Part shown: piece by piece, positions 37,688 through 46,893 of the stretch | Position numbering within the stretch: position 1 is the stretch's first letter | How the letters are laid out: every line of letters begins with the position of its first letter | Source of the DNA: Rhizobium alarense | Lineage (GTDB): Bacteria > Pseudomonadota > Alphaproteobacteria > Rhizobiales > Rhizobiaceae | Reading direction: 5' to 3' | Length of the DNA: 56,344 nucleotides | NCBI RefSeq assembly: GCF_021555155.1 | Contig: NZ_JAKGBU010000004.1 | Span: 1 to 56,344, forward strand | Made by a program: the position numbers and the translations under genes | The notes under the pieces: generated by a model | Database searches by the model: none | What the model was told of the DNA's origin: nothing | What the model saw: the letters and a program-made list of their open reading frames with translations, nothing else

Positions 37688-39807
37688 GCCGTTCTCGGGG
37701 TGGACACCGGTCGCTCCGCCTTCGCCGTTCTCGCCTTTCGCCATACGAGGACAATGAAAAGAGCGCCGAGGGCGAAGCCGATCTCATCCGTCAGAGGCAG
37801 CGCGGCGAGCAGCGTGAAGGCCGCAACGGTCGCCAGGGCCCGCTCAAAAAGCGAAAGCCGAACGGCGGCGAAGCCGATCACTGCGGCGCCCCACAGGCCA
37901 ATCGCAAGCCCCGTCTTGAAGACGATGTAGGCGACGGCCGCGGGATAGCCGAGCGACGCCGCCAGCGGACCGCCATCCTGCAGCATGAGCGCCGGGGAAT
38001 AGACTGCCATGAAGGGAATGACGAAACCGGCTGCCGCGACCTTGATGGCCTCGATGGAAATCTTGAGGCCGCTTTCGCGGGCGATCGGCGCGGCGGCGAA
38101 GCAGGCAAGGGCCACCGGCGGGGTCAGGTCCGCCATGATACCGAAATAGAATACGAACATGTGGCTGACGATGAGGGGCACGCCGAGCTCGAGAAGCGCG
38201 GGCCCGGCGATCGACGAGGTAATGATGTAGTTCGGGATCGTGGGGATGCCCATGCCGAGCACAAGGCAGGTTATCATCGTCAGCACAAGCGACAGGAACA
38301 GGCTCTTGTCGCCCACCGAGACGATGAACTGGCCGAATGTGTTGGCGGCTCCTGTCAACGTCATCGTGCCGATGATGATGCCGACGAGGGCGCAGGCGAT
38401 GGCAACCGGCAGCGCCGTCTTGGCGCCTTCCGCAAGCGCATCGCGGCAGATGGCGAGCGTGTTCCGTCCGCCTTTCCAGACGGCATTTGCGGTGATCAGC
38501 AGTACCAGCGCGACGACGATGACCTCGATGCCGAACTTGAAGAAGGCGGCCGCGACGAAGCCGAGACAGATCCAGAAGATGACCCGGACGGCAGTCGAGG
38601 GAAGGCCGAGCGCCAGTGAGCTCCCGAGGATCAGCAGCAGCGTGAAGCCGAGGCCCACCGTGCCGGCAAACAGCGGCGTGTAGCCGGAAAAGAGCAGCCA
38701 GACGAGGGCGGCAAGCGGCAGGATCAGATACCATCCGTTGGCAATCGCGGCCCGTGCGGAGGGAAGCTCGGCTTTCGGCAGCCCCAGAAGCCCGCGCTTG
38801 CCGGCCTCCAGATGCACCATCCAGAAGGCGGAGGCGAAATAGAGGATCGCCGGGATGAGCGCAGCCTTGACGACCTCGTGGTACTCGACGCCCAGCGTCT
38901 CGGCCATGATGAAGGCGACGGCGCCCATGACAGGCGGCATGATCTGGCCGCCCATCGATGCGGTCGCCTCCACGCCGCCAGCGAAGGCGGGGCTATAACC
39001 GAACTTTTTCATGAGCGGGATGGTGAACTGTCCGGTGGTCACCACATTGGCGACGCCTGAGCCGGAAATCGTCCCCATCAGCCCGGAGGAAATGATCGAT
39101 ACCTTCGCCGGTCCGCCCCGTCGCGCGCCGACGAGGCTGAGCGAAACGTCGTTGAAGAGCTGGATCATCCCGGCCTTTTCCAGGAAGGCGCCGAAGAGGA
39201 TGAAGAGGAAGATATAGCTCGACGACACCAGTGTCGGGATGCCGTAGATACCTTCCGTGCCATAGGCCATGTGGTCGATGACCTGGGAAAAGTCATAGCC
39301 GCGGTGATCGAGCGGTGCGGGCAGGTACTCGCCGAACAGGCAATAGGCGAGGAAAACGCCCGCTATAATCGGCAGCGCAGGCCCCATCAGCGCCCAGGCG
39401 GCGGCGAAGACCACGCCGATCGCGATGACGCCCGCAACGATGTCGAGCGGCAGGGGATCGCCGGCGCGCACGATCAGGTCGGCATATTCGTAGCATTGGT
39501 AAAAGGCGACGGCGGCGCCCAGTGCCGACAGGGTCCAGGCGGCCGCCCGGACGAATCCGCCTCGGCCGGCCATGGCGGTCAAGAGGGGGAAGATCAGCAC
39601 CGTGACGAAGCCGACATGGATTGCTCTTACGAGCTGGCTCGGCGGGTCGAGAAGATGCGCGGCCGTCGCGATCTGGAATGCGGAAAACAGAAAGGCGATC
39701 GCGAAAAGCAGTCGTCCTTCCGGCGTCGCGGGAAAAGCGCCCGCCAGCGCATCATGCTTGCTCAGGTCGACGGCAGCGCCGTCGACCGGTCCGTTGGTGT
39801 CGTGCAT
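37684..39807 (-). CDS. TRAP transporter fused permease (TAXI type, DctQ-DctM fusion)
   Basis: A 707-residue membrane protein with about eighteen hydrophobic segments. The N-terminal part corresponds to the small permease and a DctM-like large subunit follows, with ISSGLMGTISGSGVANVVTT, TIPLMKKFGYSPAFAGGVEA and MGMGIPTIPNYIITSSIAGP-type signatures of the TAXI group. The latter two define the 4TM/12TM fused family, which works with TAXI binding proteins. GGGAGGAATCG precedes the ATG. It lies between the binding protein and DUF1850 genes on the same strand. Substrates of this group include glutamate, 2-oxoglutarate and other small organic acids. Confidence 0.92.
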   Translation of the reverse strand: MHDTNGPVDGAAVDLSKHDALAGAFPATPEGRLLFAIAFLFSAFQIATAAHLLDPPSQLVRAIHVGFVTVLIFPLLTAMAGRGGFVRAAAWTLSALGAAVAFYQCYEYADLIVRAGDPLPLDIVAGVIAIGVVFAAAWALMGPALPIIAGVFLAYCLFGEYLPAPLDHRGYDFSQVIDHMAYGTEGIYGIPTLVSSSYIFLFILFGAFLEKAGMIQLFNDVSLSLVGARRGGPAKVSIISSGLMGTISGSGVANVVTTGQFTIPLMKKFGYSPAFAGGVEATASMGGQIMPPVMGAVAFIMAETLGVEYHEVVKAALIPAILYFASAFWMVHLEAGKRGLLGLPKAELPSARAAIANGWYLILPLAALVWLLFSGYTPLFAGTVGLGFTLLLILGSSLALGLPSTAVRVIFWICLGFVAAAFFKFGIEVIVVALVLLITANAVWKGGRNTLAICRDALAEGAKTALPVAIACALVGIIIGTMTLTGAANTFGQFIVSVGDKSLFLSLVLTMITCLVLGMGIPTIPNYIITSSIAGPALLELGVPLIVSHMFVFYFGIMADLTPPVALACFAAAPIARESGLKISIEAIKVAAAGFVIPFMAVYSPALMLQDGGPLAASLGYPAAVAYIVFKTGLAIGLWGAAVIGFAAVRLSLFERALATVAAFTLLAALPLTDEIGFALGALFIVLVWRKARTAKAERPVSTPRTA

Positions 39808-39891
39808 CGATTCCTCCCGAGCGACCGATAGGCAGGCAGTACATACACTACGCGGCGATCCTCCATCGCCGCGTAGCCTCGTTCGTGACTG

Positions 39892-40848
39892 TCAGAGCAG
39901 TCCCTTTTCCTTGTAGTAGCGCTCCGCACCGGGATGCAGGGGAACCGGCATGCCCTTCAACGCGTCCTCGATATTGATCTTTCCCGCCGCCTTGTGCGCA
40001 GCAACCATCGCCGGCAGGTTCTCGAAAAGCTGCTTGGTCATCTGGTAGGCGGTCTCGTCGGAAACGTCCGAGTGGGTCACGAGGAAGTTGACGACGGCGA
40101 CCGTCGGCACGTCGCTGTCCTGACCCTGGTAGGTGCCTGCCGGCACGGTCGCGGCGATATAGGGAGCGCCGACTTTCGTCGCGATCTCTTCCGGTATCGC
40201 CACCATCTGCACGTCGAGCGACGTTGCGAGGTCCTTGAAGGACGAGACGCCGAGGCCGGCCGATTGCAGCGTCGCATCAAGCTGGCGGTTTTTCATCAGT
40301 TCGACGGATTCCGCGAAGGGCAGGTATTCCGTCTTGCCGAGATCCTCGTAGGTCATGCCGGCCGCTGCAAGGATGGCGCGGGCATTGAGCTCCGTGCCGG
40401 ACTTCGGCGCACCGACCGACAGGCTCTTGCCCTTGAAGTCGGCAAGCGTCGTGATGCCGGATTCTCTTGAGGCCATGATCTGGATGTAGTTCGGATAGAT
40501 CGCTGCGATGCCACGCAGCTTGTCGAGCGGCGCCTTGAAGCCGGCTTCGGCGTTGCCTTCCCAGGCCAGCTTGACGGAATCGCCGAGCGCAAAGGCAATC
40601 TCGCCGCGGCCCTGCTGCAGGAGGTTGAGGTTTTCGACCGAGGCCTTGGTCGCCTGTACCTGGGTCCGCGACCCTTCAATCTTGTCGCCATAGATTTTCG
40701 ACAGCGCCACGCCAAGCGGATAATAGACGCCGGACGTACCGCCCGTCAGGACGTTGATGAACTCGTCCGCCCGTGCTGACGCTGCGGTCATGGCGATGGA
40801 AATGCCGGTGATTGCCGCAATGGCGGCGCGTTTCATGGCATGCGTCAT
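39892..40848 (-). CDS. TAXI-family TRAP substrate-binding protein
   Basis: A 318-residue periplasmic protein with the signal MTHAMKRAAIAAITGISIAM and an ARA cleavage site near residue 27. The motif INVLTGGTSGVYYPLGVALS at the mature N-terminus is the family signature (GG..G.YYP.G). Later segments (FKGKSLSVGAPKSGTELNAR, ESVELMKNRQLDATLQSAG) are also typical. The start was chosen for the GGGAGGAATTACC site and the clean signal peptide. It is the first gene of the operon with the fused permease and DUF1850; a sigma-54 promoter lies 64-80 bases upstream. Confidence 0.92.
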   Translation of the reverse strand: MTHAMKRAAIAAITGISIAMTAASARADEFINVLTGGTSGVYYPLGVALSKIYGDKIEGSRTQVQATKASVENLNLLQQGRGEIAFALGDSVKLAWEGNAEAGFKAPLDKLRGIAAIYPNYIQIMASRESGITTLADFKGKSLSVGAPKSGTELNARAILAAAGMTYEDLGKTEYLPFAESVELMKNRQLDATLQSAGLGVSSFKDLATSLDVQMVAIPEEIATKVGAPYIAATVPAGTYQGQDSDVPTVAVVNFLVTHSDVSDETAYQMTKQLFENLPAMVAAHKAAGKINIEDALKGMPVPLHPGAERYYKEKGLL

Positions 40849-40911
40849 GGTAATTCCTCCCAAGATGTAAAGTGGCGCGGTTCTCTCCCGTCCGCGTGAC
40901 GTTACATCAAC

Positions 40912-40928
40912 AGCAAGAGTTGGGCCAA
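40912..40928 (-). promoter_or_regulatory. sigma-54 promoter of the TAXI operon
   Basis: On the minus strand TTGGCCCAACTCTTGCT matches the -24/-12 consensus TGGCACR-N4-TTGCW, with the invariant GG and GC exactly ten bases apart. It points toward the TAXI binding-protein gene and lies 64 bases before its ATG. The dctB/dctD-like pair downstream of the operon supplies the needed activator. Confidence 0.7.
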
Positions 40929-41000
40929 ATGCAATGCGTTGATTTTTATGGAGGCAGGGATTCGCCAGCGCCATTCCAGGCGGAGATTCGCCGCGGTCCA

Positions 41001-41025
41001 GCAATCTTGCGGCAAGAAATTGCCG
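41001..41025. promoter_or_regulatory. probable upstream activator (DctD-like) binding site
   Basis: GCAA-TC-TTGC at 41001-41010 is joined to an inverted repeat CGGCAA-GAAA-TTGCCG at 41010-41025. The pair lies about 75-110 bases upstream of the sigma-54 promoter, the usual position of enhancer sites for NtrC/DctD proteins. Both half-site pairs share GCAA/TTGC arms, as expected for two adjoining dimer sites. Confidence 0.55.
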
Positions 41026-41161
41026 TTCTGTCTCCGCGTTGATACGATGGACTATCTGCCCTCATGCGCGCCAGATAATAAGTTCGTCCCCAGTCGGGGT
41101 GGCCAGGTGGCGGCCGCATTCTCAACATTGGCTCCATCCTCGGTGTCATCCCCGCGCCGTA

Positions 41162-41428
41162 TTCGATCAGAACGGCATGGAGCCCGACCGGCAGGAGGCC
41201 GAATACGATCAGGCACGTGCGGCTGTCGCGGCGCTGCTGCGGGATGTCATGCGCAAGGCCGACCTGCCGGATGTCATCGTCAAAGTGGTCATCAAGGCAG
41301 CCAACGATCCTATTCCACGCCGACGCTACACCGCGGGCAATGCGTCGCGCATGGCGAACCTGCTGCGCCGATTCGCCACCGCTTGACTGTTCGACAAGTT
41401 CCTGTGCCAACAGTTCCGCATCGCGTAA
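41162..41428 (+). pseudogene. C-terminal remnant of a short-chain dehydrogenase
   Basis: The plus-strand frame from about 41162 reads FDQNGMEPDRQEAEYDQARA, then LPDVIVKVVIKAANDP and RRRYTAGNASRMANLLRRFA. This is the usual C-terminal end of a long SDR group in rhizobia (variable helix, then RYTAGK..R...LLRRF). A TGA at 41384-41386 breaks the frame before the remaining FDKFLCQQFRIA. The Rossmann part is missing. The following 41429-41622 holds nothing recognisable. Confidence 0.6.
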
Positions 41429-41622
41429 TCAAACCCCGCAGCATTCCCGCATGTCCGGACGCCTATGGATCCGGACATGCCGGAAGGTTACCTAAGTCCT
41501 TTCCGTGCGGCGGTCGCAATGACTGCAATTGGCGCATTCAGCCGAAAAAGTTTGCGGGAAAAAAGGGGCGCAAGTTCGAAACCGTTCAAGACCGGAAACG
41601 TTCCGATTGTAGGCGCCGGCTG

Positions 41623-42804
41623 CTAGCCCCGCGCCCGAAGCGCGGCAGTCAGCGGCAGTCTCGTGGCGGCGATGGCGGGGAGAGCGCCGCCGAGGATGCC
41701 GATGGCGAGGCCGAGCAGGCCGGCTGTCATGAGGACATCAGGTGTGACCGTGAGTTGGAAGGCCATGCGGGCGTTGTTTGCGCCGATGGTGCTTGCCTGC
41801 CAGCCGTTGAAGATGAGCCATGAGGCGAAGAGGCCGAGGACGACGCCGGCACTCGCGAGCGCTACGGCCTCGACCCAGGTCCCGAGAAAGGCCGAGAGGC
41901 GGCTGAAGCCGAGCGCGCGCACGGTGGCGATCTCGACGGTCCGGTCGGCAACGGAACTCATCATCGTGTTGAGCGCACCTGCCGTCGCCCCAACGGCCAT
42001 CAGCAGCGCGACCGGCCAGCCGAACAGGCGGATGAGGCTCGCGGTCCGTCCGGATTGCGTGGCGTAGAGATCGGCCTCGGCAACGGCGACAAGCGGGGTC
42101 TCGGTGATCGTCGCGAGCGTGGCCTGCAAGCGCTTGAGCGAGGCGGGATCGGTGAGGCGGAGTTTCAGGCTTTGTACCTGGCCCTGCCGGTCGAAGGCGG
42201 CGCGCACGGCGTCGAGGTCCGCCCAGAGTTCGGATTCGAAGGCGCTGCCATGGGCGGAAAAGTGGCCGGCGACCGTCCAGTCGACGGCGCCGAGCCGGAC
42301 AATGTCCCCCACGCCGAGGCCGAATTCGTCGGCAAGCCGGCGCCCGACGACGACCTCGCGGGCACCGGGCGTGAAGATGCGGCCGGCCGAAAGTCCGATG
42401 CCGTCGCGGATCGACGGGCCCGTCGCATCCATGCCGCGCAGCGCCAGCGTGCGCAGCTTAACATCGACGGGCACGACGATCTCGCGGGACGAGACGAGCT
42501 TGCCGCCGGCATCGCGGGCGACGCCCAGATCGCCGGTCATGGCGTCGAGCGTGCGGATGATGGACGCGGGAATATTCGAGCCCGTCTCCTGATTGGTGCC
42601 GCCGCCGAGGACGACGGCAACGGAGGGCGAGCCGGCTCCGGTCAGCGCCGTCTCGAACCCCTTCGCCATGGACAGGAACCCGGCGAGCACGCAGACAACG
42701 AGCGCGACCGACAAGGCCATGGAGGCGGAAATCGCGAAACGGCGCGGCAGGCTGGCCAGATTGGTCCGGATCATCACGAACGCTTGTTTGTTGTGGGTGG
42801 ACAT
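41623..42804 (-). CDS. ABC transporter permease, FtsX/MacB-type
   Basis: A 393-residue protein with an N-terminal TM helix (about 26-48), a periplasmic MacB-like domain of about 210 residues, and three C-terminal TM helices (about 258-278, 310-332, 352-378) with the FtsX pattern DRTVEIATVRALGFSRLSAF. GAGG lies nine bases before the ATG. It is the last gene of the operon adaptor-ATPase-permease-permease. With its neighbour it would form a mechanotransmission-type exporter working on a periplasmic or membrane substrate, not a classic channel. The cargo is unknown. Confidence 0.88.
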   Translation of the reverse strand: MSTHNKQAFVMIRTNLASLPRRFAISASMALSVALVVCVLAGFLSMAKGFETALTGAGSPSVAVVLGGGTNQETGSNIPASIIRTLDAMTGDLGVARDAGGKLVSSREIVVPVDVKLRTLALRGMDATGPSIRDGIGLSAGRIFTPGAREVVVGRRLADEFGLGVGDIVRLGAVDWTVAGHFSAHGSAFESELWADLDAVRAAFDRQGQVQSLKLRLTDPASLKRLQATLATITETPLVAVAEADLYATQSGRTASLIRLFGWPVALLMAVGATAGALNTMMSSVADRTVEIATVRALGFSRLSAFLGTWVEAVALASAGVVLGLFASWLIFNGWQASTIGANNARMAFQLTVTPDVLMTAGLLGLAIGILGGALPAIAATRLPLTAALRARG

Positions 42805-42810
42805 GGGGAA

Positions 42811-43953
42811 TTACCTCGTTCTGAAAGCTTTGATGATGGGGGTCCGCATCGCGTTGAAGGCTGGCAGCGCGCCGGTCGCAAGCCCGAGGACGGCGACGAT
42901 CGCGAGCGCCTTCGCTAAAACCGCTACGGAGAAGACCAGTCCAAGTACCGGGCCGGCAAACACGGTGGCGAGCTTCGCCAGGGCGAGGCCGATGCCCCCG
43001 CCGACAGCGAAGACAAAGAGGGTTTCGCCGAGGACGATCGCCATGATGGCGAGCCGGGAAAACCCCAGCGTCTTCAGCACGCCGATCTCGAAGGTGCGTT
43101 CGCGCACGGCAAAGACCATGATGTTGACGACGATCATCAGGAGGGTGACGAAGGCCGCGCCGACGACGAGGTTCACGATCAGCCCGACATCGGCATACTG
43201 GCGCAGGAACGCCTCCAGGAACTGCTTTTCCGATTGCGTGCGCGTCGGTGTGGCCGAGTTGGCGAAAAGCGCATCGATCCGGGCGGCGAGTTCCCCCGGC
43301 GAAACGCCCGCGCGAGGGCGGATGACGAAGGCGTCGACGGTGTCCTTGCCGCGTGCACGCGCGGCGTTCACATAGTCGTAGCGGGCGATCATGAAATAGG
43401 TGTCGGTGGCGGCGTTTTCTCCCTCGAAGATACCGGATATCTCGAAACGCCAGTCGCGCCCGCCGTCCTCTCTCGGCGTGTCGAAGGCGGTGACCGTCAC
43501 GCGCTGTCCGACGGTCCAGCCCTGCGCCTCGGCCAGGGCGCGGCCGACCAGCACCCTGTCACGCGACTGGCCGATTGCGTCAACCAATGCGGGCGTCAGG
43601 CCGAGCTCCTTGCCGTTGACGGCCATCAGCAGGTCAGGATCGGTGGCGCTGATGGCGACGACATTCCTCTCAACATCGACGAAGCCGCGCAGCCGCGTGA
43701 CATAGCCGACCGCCGCGATATCGGGGTCGGCGGCGATCCGCGACATCGCCGCCATCGGCAGCGGCTGCGTGCGACCGCCGGCACTCGTGACGCCGAGAAG
43801 GTCGTCGCTCGCACCGGCCGCTCCCTGTGCACCATTGATGAAGCTTGCGGTCAGGCCGTAGATCAGGAAAGCGACCGCGATCGAGACCATGAGGAGCACG
43901 GTGCGCAGCGGCTTTCGCCAGGCATTCTTTCGGGCGAGATCGAAAAAGGTCAT
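42811..43953 (-). CDS. ABC transporter permease, FtsX/MacB-type (second)
   Basis: A 380-residue protein with the same plan as the next gene: TM1 near 18-40, a periplasmic domain, and three C-terminal helices with RERTFEIGVLKTLGFSRLAI. The two permeases differ widely in sequence, so the exporter probably uses a heterodimer. The ATG shares one base with the ATPase stop (TGATG). The upstream part of this reading frame inside the ATPase gene is not coding. Six bases separate its stop from the following permease. Confidence 0.88.
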   Translation of the reverse strand: MTFFDLARKNAWRKPLRTVLLMVSIAVAFLIYGLTASFINGAQGAAGASDDLLGVTSAGGRTQPLPMAAMSRIAADPDIAAVGYVTRLRGFVDVERNVVAISATDPDLLMAVNGKELGLTPALVDAIGQSRDRVLVGRALAEAQGWTVGQRVTVTAFDTPREDGGRDWRFEISGIFEGENAATDTYFMIARYDYVNAARARGKDTVDAFVIRPRAGVSPGELAARIDALFANSATPTRTQSEKQFLEAFLRQYADVGLIVNLVVGAAFVTLLMIVVNIMVFAVRERTFEIGVLKTLGFSRLAIMAIVLGETLFVFAVGGGIGLALAKLATVFAGPVLGLVFSVAVLAKALAIVAVLGLATGALPAFNAMRTPIIKAFRTR

Positions 43954-44654
43954 CAGGCGGCTCTCTTCTCTTCGACGAAATCGCCCTTGTCGAGATGCAG
44001 CGTGCGGCGCGCATAGAGGGCGGCCTGCGGGTCGTGTGTCACCATGACGATGGTCTTCTCCAGCTCGCGGTTGAGGAAGCGCAGCATGTCCAGAACCTCG
44101 TCGGCGGATTTTCGGTCGAGGTCGCCGGTCGGCTCGTCGCAGAGCAGCAGCCCCGGATCGGAGACGATGGCGCGCGCAATGCCGATGCGCTGCTGCTGGC
44201 CGCCGGACATCATGGCGGGGTATTGCTTTTCGCGCCCGGAAAGCCCGACGAGGTCGAGGACCTTTTCGACGCGGATGCGCCGCTCCTTGCGCGACAGCGG
44301 TTTCAACAGCAACGGCAGCTCGACGTTTTCTGCGGCGTTGAGCATGGGCAGCAGATTGTAGAACTGGAAGACGATGCCCATGTTGTGCGCCCGCCAGGCG
44401 GAGCGCGCGGCCTCGCCCATCTGGTCGAGACGGCTGGTGCCGATGCTCAAGGTGCCGGCATCCGGACGGTCGATGCCGGCGAGCATGTTGAGCAGCGTCG
44501 ATTTGCCCGATCCGGACGGTCCCATGACGGCGACGAAATCGCCACGGGGGATGGTGAGATCGAGCCCGGAGAAGATGGGGATCATCGCGCCGCCGATGTG
44601 ATACGCCTTCCGGACGCCGCTGAGCGCGATATAGGGGGTGACGTCTTGGATCAT
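43953..44654 (-). CDS. ABC transporter ATPase (MacB/LolD family)
   Basis: A 233-residue ATPase with Walker [10 protein letters not shown] (about 46-54), Q-loop [16 protein letters not shown], signature [14 protein letters not shown], Walker [13 protein letters not shown] and the H-loop VTHDPQAA. The [17 protein letters not shown] segment and short length are typical of MacB/LolD-type exporters. The ATG overlaps the adaptor stop by four bases. It would power the two FtsX-type permeases that follow. Confidence 0.92.
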   Translation of the reverse strand: MIQDVTPYIALSGVRKAYHIGGAMIPIFSGLDLTIPRGDFVAVMGPSGSGKSTLLNMLAGIDRPDAGTLSIGTSRLDQMGEAARSAWRAHNMGIVFQFYNLLPMLNAAENVELPLLLKPLSRKERRIRVEKVLDLVGLSGREKQYPAMMSGGQQQRIGIARAIVSDPGLLLCDEPTGDLDRKSADEVLDMLRFLNRELEKTIVMVTHDPQAALYARRTLHLDKGDFVEEKRAA

Positions 44655-45751
44655 TGCGGGTTTTCTCCTGTTTCATCAAGGGCGATGCGGATGCGGACGG
44701 CCATGTTCGGCCGGATGCCGTCGGGTGGATCGTCGAGCGACAGGCGCAACGTGACGGTGCCCTTTTCCGCGGAAGCGACGGGCGCCAGTCGCAGCACTGT
44801 GACGGCGAAGGGTCGGTCGGGAAAACCGTCGAGCACCGCCTGGCCGAAAAGGCCGGGTTTCAGCGCGGCGAGGGTGGTTTCCGCCACGTCAGCGTCGATC
44901 ACGAGGCTTTTCGTATCGGTGATCGTCAGCAGGCTCTGGCTTTCGCGAACGCTGTCGATCCGCGCCAACACCGTATCGCCGACGCGCGCGTCGAGCCGGG
45001 TGACGGTACCGGCGAAGGGCGCGCGAACGGTCAGTTCCGCCACCCGTTCCTCGGCGATGCGAATGGCGAGGTCGGCGCTGTCTGCGGATTGCCGGGCTTG
45101 CGCCACGGCATTCGATGCGCGCTCGGCGGCCGCGCGTGCGTCTTCAAGCGCCTGCCTGGAGGTCGCGTTGCGGGCGGCGAGGATTTCGGTGCGGTCCAGC
45201 AGGGTGCGGGCCTGCGCAAGGTCGATGTTGCGGGCGGCAAGGATCAACTCGGCCTGAGCCTTCATGGCGCTTGCCTGTTCCAGCGCGAAGCGGGCGCCTG
45301 CATCGTCAAGGACCACAAGGATCTGGCCGGTCTCGACAGGGTCGCCCGGCGCCACGGCGATCCGCGTGATCCGGCCTTCATATTTGGCGAAGACCGCCGT
45401 CATGCGCGGCGCGACGACAAAGCCGGAACCGGCGATTTCGCGGGTGGTCGGGATCGGGTCGTGGGCGGCGGGCCGGTCCGCAACGCGCTCGACCTGCGTC
45501 GCGGCGGCAGGATCGGCTGTCGTATCCGCCGGTCCCGACAGCTCGGCCACCATTTGATGAACCAAATCCGGCCGATAGACGCCGCCACCCGCCCCGACCA
45601 CCAGCGCGGAAAGGCAGGCCGGAAGAATGAGACGCCGGAGCATCGGCTTCGGCGGCTGTATGTCGTGGGGAACGGGCTCAAGTGATAGCGACTTGAGCGT
45701 CTCGGCCAGTTTTCGGCCTTGTTCGGTGGCGATGTCAAAATGGGTGTTCAT
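44651..45751 (-). CDS. HlyD/MacA-type periplasmic adaptor
   Basis: A protein of about 366 residues with a cytoplasmic N-terminal tail of some 40 residues, one TM helix (LRRLILPACLSALVVGAGGG), then a lipoyl-like half (YEGRITRIAVAPGDPVETGQ), a coiled-coil hairpin (about 155-235), the second lipoyl half (APFAGTVTRLDARVGD) and a beta-barrel domain. It would link the exporter to an outer-membrane protein. The N-terminal tail is unusually long for an adaptor. Start at 45751 or 45763 cannot be settled, as neither has a strong ribosome site. A membrane-anchored AraC regulator lies 34-46 bases upstream on the same strand. Confidence 0.82.
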   Translation of the reverse strand: MNTHFDIATEQGRKLAETLKSLSLEPVPHDIQPPKPMLRRLILPACLSALVVGAGGGVYRPDLVHQMVAELSGPADTTADPAAATQVERVADRPAAHDPIPTTREIAGSGFVVAPRMTAVFAKYEGRITRIAVAPGDPVETGQILVVLDDAGARFALEQASAMKAQAELILAARNIDLAQARTLLDRTEILAARNATSRQALEDARAAAERASNAVAQARQSADSADLAIRIAEERVAELTVRAPFAGTVTRLDARVGDTVLARIDSVRESQSLLTITDTKSLVIDADVAETTLAALKPGLFGQAVLDGFPDRPFAVTVLRLAPVASAEKGTVTLRLSLDDPPDGIRPNMAVRIRIALDETGENPQ

Positions 45752-45797
45752 GCCGGGCATCATGGCCGGCGAGGGCAGAACCGCGACCTAAAACGCG

Positions 45798-46841
45798 TTA
45801 TGGGTCGTGCTTAATCGCGATCGGGGACATCATTGCCTTCCGCTCGCGCCATTCGAGCGGCGACATTTCGGTGACGCGGCGGAATTCGCGGTTGAAGTTG
45901 GACTTGGTCTGGAACCCCACCTCGAACATGATCTCGGTTACGGCCTTGTCTGTTTCGACGAGCAGCGTACAGGCCTCGGCAATCCGGTGCTCGTTGACAT
46001 ATTGCGAGACGTTCTTGCCCGTCGCCCGGTTGATCGCCGTGGAAATCTGCCGCGCCGGTATGCCGAGCTTGCGCGCCAGCCGGTCAAGATTGAGATCGAC
46101 ATCGCGATAGGCACGCCTGGTCGCCATCAGCGCTTCGACCGCGGAAAGCGTTTCCTTGTCGCTGCCCGTTTCGGACCGCACGGCCGTTTCCCCGGTCTCC
46201 GTCGCCGCGTGGCTTCGGCTTGCGGCCGCTGCGGCAATCGACAGGATGACCAGCGAGAACAGGTTGCCGACCGCAATCAGCGGCGGAGCATATTCTCCTC
46301 CCATCCAGGTCAGATCGACAAACACGAAGGTATCGATCGCCGCGGAGAGGAGCAGGGCAAGGGCTGCGAAGAGGATGGCGCGGTAGGCGCGTGCCGCCTC
46401 CTCGAAGGGGGCGAGGCGCAAAGCATCCGTCCCCGATCGCATTAAAAGCAGGATCGCAACGGCATAGGCGACGAAGCTCAGCACGAGCGCCATGTCGATG
46501 GCGTCGCGCCACGTCGCGAGAAGCACGATGACGGTGAGCATGGGAACGGCATGGAGGGCAAGACGTCGGACCAGAGACGTCCGGCTTCTGCGGACCAGTT
46601 CCGTCACCCCGGCATAGGCGAGCGGCGGCACGGCGGCGGCGCAGACCGGGGCGAGGAACATGATAGTGCCCTGCACGCCATAACCCCAGCGCAGGCCGGA
46701 GAGCACCGACAGGAACGCGCTGATGAGGATGAGCGCCAGAAACGGCCGGTTCGCCGGCCTTTCATCGCCGTGGCGCACGGCAGCGGCGAAGAGAACGAGC
46801 AACAGGACGGCGACGACGAAGGAGAGCGGGACGAAGGGCAT
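45798..46841 (-). CDS. membrane-anchored AraC-family regulator
   Basis: A 347-residue protein. The first 210 residues hold about seven hydrophobic helices (for example VVAVLLLVLFAAAV, ALILISAFLSVLSGL, AILFAALALLLSAAID). The C-terminal part (235-340) is an AraC HTH pair (LDRLARKLGIPARQISTAIN and VTEIMFEVGFQTKSNFNREF). Such 7TM-AraC proteins could sense a lipid or membrane-soluble signal and act on DNA while anchored. The gene is upstream of and in line with the efflux operon, so that is the likely target. The start is the first ATG; its ribosome site is weak. Confidence 0.85.
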   Translation of the reverse strand: MPFVPLSFVVAVLLLVLFAAAVRHGDERPANRPFLALILISAFLSVLSGLRWGYGVQGTIMFLAPVCAAAVPPLAYAGVTELVRRSRTSLVRRLALHAVPMLTVIVLLATWRDAIDMALVLSFVAYAVAILLLMRSGTDALRLAPFEEAARAYRAILFAALALLLSAAIDTFVFVDLTWMGGEYAPPLIAVGNLFSLVILSIAAAAASRSHAATETGETAVRSETGSDKETLSAVEALMATRRAYRDVDLNLDRLARKLGIPARQISTAINRATGKNVSQYVNEHRIAEACTLLVETDKAVTEIMFEVGFQTKSNFNREFRRVTEMSPLEWRERKAMMSPIAIKHDP

Positions 46842-46893
46842 GAAAATCCGGCGAAGGAATGAGGAAAGACAGTCTCCGATATCCTGCCTCTCA

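Noticed and set aside
40946-41410. 154-codon minus-strand frame upstream of the TAXI operon
   Set aside because: It covers the proposed activator site and is opposite an SDR-like remnant; the peptide shows no family features.
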